A stretch of DNA of 64,000 nt, taken from 66-474 sp963771735 (GTDB taxonomy: Bacteria > Pseudomonadota > Gammaproteobacteria > Xanthomonadales > Rhodanobacteraceae). Numbering within the stretch: position 1 is the stretch's first letter; the number at the start of each line of letters is the position of its first letter. The translations under genes were made by a program, and so were the position numbers. Positions 31,367-39,094 of the stretch are shown piece after piece. The DNA is taken from contig CAVYUN010000001.1 of NCBI GenBank assembly GCA_963771735.1, positions 744,001-808,000 on the forward strand, given 5' to 3'. Below the pieces are notes generated by a model that saw only the letters and a list, made by a program, of their open reading frames with translations, did no database searches and had not been told where the DNA came from.

Positions 31367-31747
31367 TCAGGCCATCGCGGAGCCGCGATACTCGCAACCC
31401 TCGCCGCTCTGCGCACGCTTGACCACCACGCGTTGCAGTTGCGGCAGGTCGCCGAGTTTTTCCCACACGAAGCGGGCGATGTTTTCCATGGTCGGGATGC
31501 CGAGGCCTTCCACGTCGTTGAGCATGCGGTGGTCGAGCGCGTCGCGCGCGACCCCGATGCGGCGCTCCAGGTCGCCCATGTCCACCACCCAGCCGCGCGC
31601 GTTCAATGGACCGTGCACCCACACTTCCACCTGGTATGAATGCCCGTGCACGCGACGGTAGCGCGGATCACCGTCGTCGCCAGCGTCGAGCTGGTGGGCG
31701 GCGTCGAAGCGGAATTCCTTCCAGACGGTGAAGACGTGTTCGCTCAT
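31367..31747 (-). CDS. queD: 6-carboxytetrahydropterin synthase-like protein (QueD)
   Basis: The 126-residue T-fold enzyme should convert dihydroneopterin triphosphate to 6-carboxytetrahydropterin for queuosine synthesis. Zinc ligands are in FDAAHQL and HGHSYQVEV, and PTMENIA and GEGCEYRG follow. The catalytic Cys that normally stands four residues before HGH (CxxxHGH in QueD) is replaced by Tyr (YRRVHGH). Its start overlaps queE in an ATGA, so the two are coupled, which supports a role in the same pathway despite the substitution. Confidence 0.88.
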   Translation of the reverse strand: MSEHVFTVWKEFRFDAAHQLDAGDDGDPRYRRVHGHSYQVEVWVHGPLNARGWVVDMGDLERRIGVARDALDHRMLNDVEGLGIPTMENIARFVWEKLGDLPQLQRVVVKRAQSGEGCEYRGSAMA

Positions 31748-32376
31748 GGGATGCCAAGGTACTTGTGGGTCTGCAGGCTCAAGCGCCAGTGCGGATGGGC
31801 CTTGCAGTAATCGATCGCCGCGCGGGTATTTTCCGCGGCGCGCGGTCCGTCCATCGGCTGCAGGAAGAAGTGCGTCGCAGCGAAACCAGCGAAGCGCTCC
31901 GGCAGCGCGGCAGGTTGCGGATAGACCAGTTTCAGCTCGTTCGCGTGTTGCAGTCTCACCGGCGCGGTGTTCTTCGGACTCACGGTGATCCAGTCGAGCC
32001 CGGCCGGCGCTTCCAGCGTGCCGTTGGTTTCCACCGCGCATTCGAAACCACGCGCGTGCATGGCTTCGAGCAACGGTGCGTCGAGCTGCAGCAGCGGCTC
32101 GCCGCCGGTAAACACCACGAAACGGTTTTCGGTTTGATCCTGCGGCCACAGGGCGGCGATCCGATCGGCGAGCGTCGCGGCGTCCGGGTACTTGCCGCCG
32201 CGTTCACCGTCGGTGCCGGCGAAATCGGTATCGCAGAAATCGCACACCGCGCCCGCGCGGTCGGCCTCCCGGCCCGACCACAGGTTGCAGCCGGCGAACC
32301 GGCAGAACACGGCCGGGCGCCCGGCGTGAAAGCCCTCGCCCTGCAGGGTGTGAAAGATTTCCTTGATCGCGTACAT
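31744..32376 (-). CDS. queE: 7-carboxy-7-deazaguanine synthase
   Basis: The 210-residue radical SAM enzyme contracts 6-carboxytetrahydropterin to 7-carboxy-7-deazaguanine. Its cluster motif is Cys30-x14-Cys45-x2-Cys48, the noncanonical CX14CX2C form known for one QueE clade rather than CX3CX2C. FTGGEPLLQ and ETNGTLE follow as expected. A GGAAG sequence precedes the ATG. It is the first gene of queE-queD; queG is at 12.8 kb. Confidence 0.93.
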   Translation of the reverse strand: MYAIKEIFHTLQGEGFHAGRPAVFCRFAGCNLWSGREADRAGAVCDFCDTDFAGTDGERGGKYPDAATLADRIAALWPQDQTENRFVVFTGGEPLLQLDAPLLEAMHARGFECAVETNGTLEAPAGLDWITVSPKNTAPVRLQHANELKLVYPQPAALPERFAGFAATHFFLQPMDGPRAAENTRAAIDYCKAHPHWRLSLQTHKYLGIP

Positions 32377-32480
32377 TCCGGCATTCGTCTTCCGAACCCG
32401 CTATTTTGCCAGCGCGGGCGGCTGTTTGCCGGTTGCCATACGTCCCGACGGCGGCTCCATCACCAAACCGAAGGTCCGAC

Positions 32481-33008
32481 ATGCTGATCCGCACTGCCAC
32501 ACCGGCGGACGCCGCGGCCATCGCAGCGGCGGAAGCCGAAACCCAGCACACGCCGGGACTGCTGGTCGGCTGGCCCGGCGAGATTCCGGTCGACGCCTAC
32601 CGCACCAAGATCGAGAGGCTGGCAAGCGCGGGGCGCTACATCGTGGCCGAAGACGAAGGCGAACTGGCCGGCCACGCCTTCCTCGACCCGATGCCCATGC
32701 GCGCGAATGCGCACGTATTCCTGCTGACCATCGTGGTGCACCCGGGGCACGTCGAACGCGGCGCCGGCCGCGCGCTGCTGGGCGATCTTCTGGATTGGGC
32801 GCAAGTCGATGAGCGCGTCGGCAAGGTCGAGCTGAACGTGCGCGCCGGCAACCTGCGCGCGCAGCAGCTCTACCGCAGTTTCGGCTTCACCGAGGAAGCG
32901 CGTTTCATCAAGCGCGTGCGACGGATCGACGGAAAATTCGAGGACGATCTCGGCATGGCTTGGTTCCCCGGCCGCGTCATGCAGGACGACGGGCGTACAC
33001 TGGAGTGA
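32481..33008 (+). CDS. GNAT family N-acetyltransferase
   Basis: The 175-residue protein has the GNAT fold: N-terminal MLIRTATPADAAAIAAAE, acetyl-CoA loop VVHPGHVERGAGRALLGDLL and the C-terminal NLRAQQLYRSFGFTEEAR motif. GAAGG six bases upstream favours ATG 32481 over the longer frame. The acceptor is unknown. Confidence 0.88.
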   Translation: MLIRTATPADAAAIAAAEAETQHTPGLLVGWPGEIPVDAYRTKIERLASAGRYIVAEDEGELAGHAFLDPMPMRANAHVFLLTIVVHPGHVERGAGRALLGDLLDWAQVDERVGKVELNVRAGNLRAQQLYRSFGFTEEARFIKRVRRIDGKFEDDLGMAWFPGRVMQDDGRTLE

Positions 33009-33060
33009 GCATCCGCCAAATCATCGCGCCGCGAACGCTGGCGCCCGACCGGAGACAGGC

Positions 33061-33486
33061 ATGCCGGAGGAAACCCAACCCGATCAGATCAAGATGATGC
33101 AGCGCCTGGTCGAGATGTCGGCCCAGCGCACGTACCTGAATGCCGAACGCAATCTGCTGGTGTGGATCCGCACCGCGCTGTCACTGATGATTTTCGGCAT
33201 CGCGGTCGACCGCTTCGGATTGCTGCTGCGCCGGTTGCCGCTGCCGCCGCTGCGCGAGCACATCAGTCCCAATGCCCTTTCGACTTCGGGCGGCGCGGCG
33301 CTCGTCGCACTCGGGATGTTGCTGGCGTTGGTCAGCGGATTTCGTTACGTGGCCTACGCGCGGTCATATCGCCGCACCCACACGTGGCCATACCGCCATG
33401 GCCCGAATTTCGGATTCGTGTCCGCCCTGCTGGTGGCGCTGTTCGGCATCGCCTTGCTGGTCATCATGTTCATGTTCACGGATTGA
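33061..33486 (+). CDS. DUF202 (YidH-like) membrane protein
   Basis: The 141-residue inner-membrane protein shows the DUF202 opening QRTYLNAERNLLVWIRTALSL with the conserved ERTxLAWxRT-like motif, followed by three hydrophobic helices. A GGAGACAGG ribosome binding site precedes ATG. Its function is not established. It follows the acetyltransferase gene by 52 bases. Confidence 0.85.
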   Translation: MPEETQPDQIKMMQRLVEMSAQRTYLNAERNLLVWIRTALSLMIFGIAVDRFGLLLRRLPLPPLREHISPNALSTSGGAALVALGMLLALVSGFRYVAYARSYRRTHTWPYRHGPNFGFVSALLVALFGIALLVIMFMFTD

Positions 33487-33518
33487 ATCGGCGCACCACG
33501 CGACCAACCGGAGCCGAC

Positions 33519-34043
33519 TCACATGCGCACCGGTCCGGCCTTGTGGCACTGTTTGCGTGCGTTGCGAGCAAACGCCGCGCCAGCCTGATCGTTTCTCGCC
33601 AGTGCGATTTCGAGCACCGTCTGCCAGTTGCCGGCACACAGGCCGCCAACCTTGGAACCCAGCGCATACGACCGTCGTGCGTCGGCATCCGCGGCCGGGT
33701 AGTCGCGCAACAGTATTTCGATTTCGGCGCGGAATTGCAGGATGTCCGGCGCGTCCGGCGAGAGTTTCAGCGCAGCATCCACTTTGTCCAACGCATCCTG
33801 GTACTTGCCGGTGTTTTCGTCGGCATGCGCTCCGTCGAGATAGCCGTCCACCGACGGATCGCGAAGGGGCGTGACCTGCACCACGGATTCGTCCCGGTCG
33901 CGCGCGGCAAGGATCGCCTCGACCATCGCGGTCGGCGACGGGCGGTTCGTGCTTGGCGCCGGCAGCGGCGGATGCGAGCAACCCGCCAGCAACAGGACGA
34001 CGCCAGCCGCACCCATCGCGGCGAGAGTGAATTTGCGGATCAT
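33519..34043 (-). CDS. lipoprotein with TPR-like repeats
   Basis: The 174-residue protein begins with a lipoprotein signal (VVLLLAGC, Cys22) and continues with helical repeats (GKYQDALDKVDAALKLSPDA) of tetratricopeptide type. It lies 28 bases after mrcB on the same strand and could assist PBP1B, much as LpoB-type lipoproteins do in enterics, although no LpoB similarity is visible. That role is inference from position only. Confidence 0.72.
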   Translation of the reverse strand: MIRKFTLAAMGAAGVVLLLAGCSHPPLPAPSTNRPSPTAMVEAILAARDRDESVVQVTPLRDPSVDGYLDGAHADENTGKYQDALDKVDAALKLSPDAPDILQFRAEIEILLRDYPAADADARRSYALGSKVGGLCAGNWQTVLEIALARNDQAGAAFARNARKQCHKAGPVRM

Positions 34044-34071
34044 GCTGTGCTCCGTGATTCGGCCGTCGCGG

Positions 34072-36403
34072 TCATGGATGCGAATTCGCGGCGGGCTGAT
34101 CGCCGTTGGCATTGCCGTGGCCCCCGAAGATATTCTCGAGACGTTGCAGGTAGCAGTGATTCTGCACCGGTGGCGCGTAGCCTTCGATGAACGGATATTG
34201 CTGCGCGCCGTCGCACTGCGGCAAGGTGCCCTGGCCGGACGACGGATCGACCCAAGCATATTGCAGGCCCTGGCCGAGCGAGGTGCCGAGCGGTGCACTC
34301 GGCAGTTTCCCGAACAGCTTCATCCACACCTGCAATGCGCCGGTTGCGCCCCACAGGTGGGTGGGCTGGTTGTCGTCGCGGCCCATCCACGCCACGGCGA
34401 GGCGATCGCCGGTGAAGCCCGAGAACCACGAATCGCGCTGGTGGTCGGAAGTGCCGGTCTTGCCCGCGACGTGCAGGTCGGCGAGCGGGGAATGGCCGAC
34501 CGCGGCGGCGGTGCCGTACTGCGTGACCTGTTGCATCATCCAGCGCACCAGCTCGACGGGCCTCTGGTACCGGCCCTTGCCGGGTTGCACAGCGTAGCGC
34601 TTGATGAGGTGGCCCTTGGCATCCAGCACGCCACGCAGGGTCATCAACGGCAGCGCATGGCCGTCGTCGGCGATGAATTCGTACAGCTGCGCCAATTGGA
34701 ACGGCGACACGTCGACCGCACCCAGCAGCAGCGACGGATTGGCCTGCACGTCCTTGAGTCCGAACGAACGCAGGAATTCGGCGACCCGATTCACGCCGAG
34801 CTGCATGCCCAGATGCACGCTGGCAAGGTTGTACGATTTGGCCAGCGCCTCGACCATCGGCACCTCGCCGTGCGACTGGTGGTCGTCGTTCTGCGGGGTC
34901 CACAGCTTGCCGTTCGGCAGCCGCAGAGAGATCGGCGCATCGTCCAGCAGCGACGCCACGTTCCAGTGCGCCGGATCGGCGAGCGCCATCAGGTAGTAGA
35001 AAGGTTTCAGGCTGGAACCGACCGGCCGGCGCGCGTCGTAGGCGCGGTTGAAACCGTGGCGATCGGACTTGCGTCCACCCACCATCGCCAGCACGTCGCC
35101 GTCGCCCGGATCGACCACCACCACCGCGCCTTCCAGGTCGTTGCCGCGCTTGCCGAGACCATGCAGTGTCTCGTCCAGCGCCTGTTCCGCGTAGTCCTGC
35201 GCGGCCGGATCGAGCGTGGTGTAGACCTTGAGGCCGCCGTTGCGCAGCTGCTGGTCACTGAAATCCTGCTTCAACTGCCCGCGCACCACGTCCATGAATG
35301 CCGGAAAGCGGTCGACTACCAGTTGCGGTTGCGGCGTCACGTCCAGCGGCGCGGTGCGCGCCGCCTTCCACTGCGCGTCGTTCAGCAGGCCGGTGGCGTG
35401 GAATGCGTCGAGCGCGACATTGCGGCGGTCGAGCGCGCGTTGCGGATTGCGACGCGGATCGTAGTAACTCGGACCGCGCACCATGCCCACCAGCAACGCG
35501 ATTTCCTGCGGGCGCAAGGTCTGCACCGGACGCCCGAAGTAGTACCAGCTCGCCGCGGCAAATCCGTGCACGGCCTGACCGCCCTGTTGGCCCATGAAGA
35601 CTTCATTGCAGTAGGCGGAGAGGATCTGGCCCTTGCTGAAATGCGCGTCCAGCAGGATCGACAACAGCGCCTCGTTGAACTTGCGCACCAGCGTCTGGTT
35701 GCGGTCCAGGAACAGGTTGCGCACCAGCTGCTGGGTGATGGTGGAACCGCCCTGCACCACGTGGCCCGCACGCAGGTCGGCCAGTGCGGCGCGCGCGATC
35801 GAGGACAGGTCGATGCCGTGATTGTTCTTGAAGTCGCGATCCTCGACCGCCTGGATGCCCTCGACCAGCAGCGGCGGCAGTTCGGACAGCGTCACCACGA
35901 TGCGTTCTTCCTGCTCGGCGCCGTACAACGTCGCGATGCGGGCGGGATCGAGGTGGGACTTGTGCAGCGGCTTGTTCGCCGTGAGGTCGAGCACCGACTG
36001 GATGCGGCCGGACGCCCAGCGTCACGCGCACCCGGCGCGGCAATTCGCCGCCGATCGGGTCCATGTAGCCACGCGAGGCAATGATGAACTTGTCGCCGTC
36101 CGCGCTCCAGGTGCCGGGCACCTGCGCCGTCTTCGCGGCCTCGGTGTAGCCGGCCATCTGCAGTTCGAGTTTCAGCGTCGCCCTGTTCATCGGCACGCCG
36201 GCCTGCAGCAACTGCGGACGTGCGTACACCCGTGTCGGCTGGGTGAAGTCGATCTCGCTGACGCGCGTTTTCACGCGATGATCGAGGACCAGCGTGTACG
36301 GCACCACGAAGCCGATCGCGAATCCGATACCAATGAAAATGGGCCAGCGTGCGAATGGCCAGGTCCGGGCGGTCACCCGGCGCACGCGCTCGAACCAGGA
36401 CAA
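34072..36403 (-). CDS. mrcB: penicillin-binding protein 1B, reading frame broken by one +1 shift
   Basis: The gene encodes a bifunctional peptidoglycan glycosyltransferase/transpeptidase of about 776 residues. Order: cytoplasmic tail, one membrane helix (PIFIGIGFAIGFVVPYTLVL), a UB2H-like regulatory region, transglycosylase (AVEDRDFKNNHGID, QGGSTITQQLVRNLFL), and transpeptidase with SSLK, SYN and KTGTSD. Near 36010 the frame breaks after PRRVRVTLG and resumes one base later as SGRIQSVLDLT. A single extra base explains it; sequence error is likely. Start is uncertain: TTG 36403 with GGA upstream fits the family, while ATG 36526 adds 41 unlikely residues. Confidence 0.88.
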
Positions 36404-36538
36404 GGGTCTATCCAGCAGGGCGTCGGAGCAGTTTAACGGATAGCCGTGGCCGATCCATGCGTACGCACGCGACGATTCAGCCGCGATTGCCCCATGCAGT
36501 CCACGGCATTGATCCGCGGACTGCATCGACGAGCCGTC

Positions 36539-37081
36539 CTACCAACGTCGTATGACCCTGAACCGGCCGCCGCAACCCTTGTCGACCCAGATTCCGGCAC
36601 GGTTCCAGCCCCAGTTGCGTCCCTCGATGCAACGCGTGTTCGAAGTCTGCCGCTCCATCACCACGCGACCGCGCGCACCGACGTCGACCTGGCAAAAGAA
36701 ATAGCGGTACTGCGGGCTGCCGCAGCCGACCACGAAATCGCGATTCCAGCCCGGACCCGGCCGCCATCCGCCGTGGTAGTTGCCCGGCGCGAACACACCG
36801 CCGCAGCCCTTGTCCACCCAGATCGCGCCCCGGTCGAAGCCCCAGCTCCGCCCCCGCACACAGGACGCCTTCGAGGTCTGCCTGACGATCCGGGCATCAC
36901 GCCAGTAGCCGGGCACGCGGCAACGCGCGAGCCGGTGCTGCGGGCTGCCGCAGGAAATGGTCTGGTTGCCGTGAGCCGGATAACCCGGAGGCGGCGGGGG
37001 TCTGCCGTACGTAACCTGGGCGCTGGCCACGCCCGCGAACACCAACACGAAAGCCGCGAACATCCATCCGATCTTGCGCAT
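36539..37081 (-). CDS. secreted DUF3011-like protein
   Basis: The 180-residue exported protein has a signal peptide (FAAFVLVFAGVASAQ). It then has two Cys-containing repeats of about 65 residues, each with CGSPQ-R/Y followed by RQTS and ending G-IWVDKGCGG. The repeats match the DUF3011 style of small extracellular domain. It starts with a strong GGGAGGG ribosome binding site. Function is unknown; disulfides are likely because Cys positions are conserved between the repeats. Confidence 0.8.
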   Translation of the reverse strand: MRKIGWMFAAFVLVFAGVASAQVTYGRPPPPPGYPAHGNQTISCGSPQHRLARCRVPGYWRDARIVRQTSKASCVRGRSWGFDRGAIWVDKGCGGVFAPGNYHGGWRPGPGWNRDFVVGCGSPQYRYFFCQVDVGARGRVVMERQTSNTRCIEGRNWGWNRAGIWVDKGCGGRFRVIRRW

Positions 37082-37167
37082 GACATGCCCTCCCGTTTGG
37101 TAGAGCCAGTTTCCCTATCGGCAACTTTACGCTGGCTGGCACCGCATCATGGCACGAAAAGCACGGT

Positions 37168-37509
37168 TCAGTCCCCTGCCGCCTTCGCGGTTTTTTCGGC
37201 CACTGCGGGCTTGGCCGGTTCCTTGGCGGCCGCCTTGGCAGGTTCGGCCGGCTTGTCACCGGATGCCGGTGCCTTGTCCGCACCCTTGCCGGCATCGCCC
37301 GCGAGGTTGTGTTTCTTTTCCTTGTCGGATTTGAAGTCGGTTTCGTACCAGCCGCTGCCCGCCAGACGGAACGCGGGCGCGGTCACCTGCTTGTGCACGG
37401 TATCGTGCTTGCCGCAATGCGGGCAGGTGTCCGGATCGGGGTCGGAGAGTTTCTGCAGGCGGTCGAATTGCTCGCCGCAGGCATCGCAGCGGAACACGTA
37501 GATGGGCAT
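37168..37509 (-). CDS. FmdB family zinc-ribbon protein
   Basis: The 113-residue protein begins MPIYVFRCDACGEQFDRLQK and has a second CPHCGK pair, forming the FmdB-type zinc ribbon, then AGSGWYETDFK. The C-terminal third is a low-complexity Lys/Ala/Pro tail. The frame runs 10 codons upstream but MPIY is the conserved start. A regulatory role is often suggested for the family; none is proven here. Confidence 0.88.
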   Translation of the reverse strand: MPIYVFRCDACGEQFDRLQKLSDPDPDTCPHCGKHDTVHKQVTAPAFRLAGSGWYETDFKSDKEKKHNLAGDAGKGADKAPASGDKPAEPAKAAAKEPAKPAVAEKTAKAAGD

Positions 37510-37629
37510 CGTTCGCAAAGCCTGGAATGGATCGCGCAATGATACGCCACCGGACGCCGATTGACGCGTCGTTCCGCGCGTATTCGGACATGCCGCTTAT
37601 CATGGTGGTTTTACCGCACGGGAAACTTG

Positions 37630-38283
37630 ATGTATCCGGTTCGTTCCGCACACCTCGCCATCCTGGTCTCCGCCATGCTGCCGTTCGCCTCCGTCGCCCT
37701 CGCGACCGAACCGCCGTGCCCCGCCACGTGGCCGTCGCAACCTGCCGCGTGGGTCGCGCACATCAATGAAGTGAATCGTGGACTCGGCATCCCGCCCGAT
37801 TACGCCGCACGCCATAACCTGGTACCGCTGCCCGAGGGGAAGCATCTGGTGCAGGCGCCGCGCGACGTTTACGGACGCAAGGTCGAGATGGTGGCGCCCG
37901 CCGCCGCCGCGTTGAAGCGGATGTTCGCGGTCGCCGCGCGCGACGGCATCAAACTGGAGACGGTGTCGGGCTTCCGCAGCTTTGCCTACCAGACCCATCT
38001 GGTGCGCGAAAAGCTAAACCGCGGGATGAACATCATGCAGGCGTTGAAGATCAACGCGGTGCCCGGCTACAGCGAACATCAGACGGGCTGCGCAATCGAC
38101 CTGACCACGCCCGGCGTGCCGGCTGCCGACGTCAGCTTCGGCGACAGCAAGGCATTCACCTGGATGCAGCAACACGCGGCCGAATACGGCTTCCACCTGT
38201 CGTTCCCGCGCGGCAATCAGTACGGCTACGAATACGAGCCGTGGCACTGGCGCTACATCGCCGGCAGCGCGAAAACCCAATAG
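37630..38283 (+). CDS. D-alanyl-D-alanine carboxypeptidase, VanY/M15B family
   Basis: The 217-residue periplasmic zinc peptidase trims D-Ala from peptidoglycan peptides. A signal peptide ends near SVALATEPP. The active site is visible: SGFRS, SEHQTGCAIDL (zinc His and Asp of SxHxxGxAxD) and EPWHWRY (second zinc His and catalytic Glu). GGGAAAC precedes ATG 37630. Confidence 0.9.
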   Translation: MYPVRSAHLAILVSAMLPFASVALATEPPCPATWPSQPAAWVAHINEVNRGLGIPPDYAARHNLVPLPEGKHLVQAPRDVYGRKVEMVAPAAAALKRMFAVAARDGIKLETVSGFRSFAYQTHLVREKLNRGMNIMQALKINAVPGYSEHQTGCAIDLTTPGVPAADVSFGDSKAFTWMQQHAAEYGFHLSFPRGNQYGYEYEPWHWRYIAGSAKTQ

Positions 38284-38304
38284 TCGGTTAGAGGCGACTG
38301 TTGT

Positions 38305-38397
38305 GAAAGTCAGGCCACGGATGGCCGTTCTGGTGTCCGTGGCTCGGACCGTCACGCTGGTACGCTTCTCCAACAGGCGGCGATCAGGGACGATCGC
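38305..38397. repeat. dispersed extragenic repeat, copy B
   Basis: It carries the same two boxes as 14365-14486: GAAAGTCAGGCCACGGA at 38305-38321 and GCGATCAGGGACGATCGC at 38380-38397. The spacer differs and contains an inverted pair around GGTGTCCGTGGCTCGGACC. The second box overlaps the stop codon of the DUF71 gene. Confidence 0.7.
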
Positions 38398-39079
38398 ACG
38401 ACAACGTGAAGTCCGTATATTGAAACCGCTCGTCGCGCAAATTCGAACCGCCGCGCTTGAGATGCAAAGGCGTGCCAAACAAAGGCCCCGCATGGCTCAA
38501 CGTGTGGAATTCGCCGCGTTCGCCACAGGGATCGACGCCAGCGGGCAAATCGCGCAACAGCGACGGGTCGTATTCGCGGCCGCTGAACGATCCATCGAGC
38601 TGCTGGGTATCCACGCATGTCAGCACCGCGCGGTGCCCCTGCGCATGGAATCTTTGCGACAACCGGTGGGTATCCGCGCCCCATAACGGGAACACCCCGG
38701 ACCATCCGGATCTCGCAAGCTGCCGTTCGCGGTAATCGCGTACGTCGGCGAGAAACAGATCCCCGAAGGCGCAATGGCGGAGATCGGGCCAGCGCACGCG
38801 GGCTTGCCTCAGCACGTTTTCGTGCGCGGCTTCGTAGGCGGCATTGCTGGACGGCCAATCGATCCTGCATTCGATCAGGGGCAGCCCGATGGCTGCAGCC
38901 TGCGCTTGCAGAACGTCGCGCCGGATGCCGTGCATCGAAACCCGTTCGAACGTAGCGGTGATCGTCGTGAGCAACGCCACGACCCGCCACGCCGGATCGT
39001 CGCGCAGCGCCGCGAGCGCCATCAGGCAATCCTTGCCGCCACTCCAGGAGAGCAGGATGGGCTTCGGTACATCGTTCAC
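38384..39079 (-). CDS. DUF71/COG2102 ATP-pyrophosphatase (B12-linked subgroup)
   Basis: The 231-residue PP-loop enzyme (LLSWSGGKDCLMAL) is of the Dph6-like DUF71 family; FGDLFLADVRDYRE is the family's second hallmark. Eukaryotic and archaeal members amidate diphthine, but bacteria lack diphthamide. A bacterial subgroup is predicted to act in B12 salvage because it clusters with btuB. Here it follows btuB by 15 bases under a cobalamin riboswitch, exactly that context. The last codons and stop lie inside a dispersed repeat. Confidence 0.85.
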   Translation of the reverse strand: MNDVPKPILLSWSGGKDCLMALAALRDDPAWRVVALLTTITATFERVSMHGIRRDVLQAQAAAIGLPLIECRIDWPSSNAAYEAAHENVLRQARVRWPDLRHCAFGDLFLADVRDYRERQLARSGWSGVFPLWGADTHRLSQRFHAQGHRAVLTCVDTQQLDGSFSGREYDPSLLRDLPAGVDPCGERGEFHTLSHAGPLFGTPLHLKRGGSNLRDERFQYTDFTLSCDRP

Positions 39080-39094
39080 GGCGATGACGGTGTC

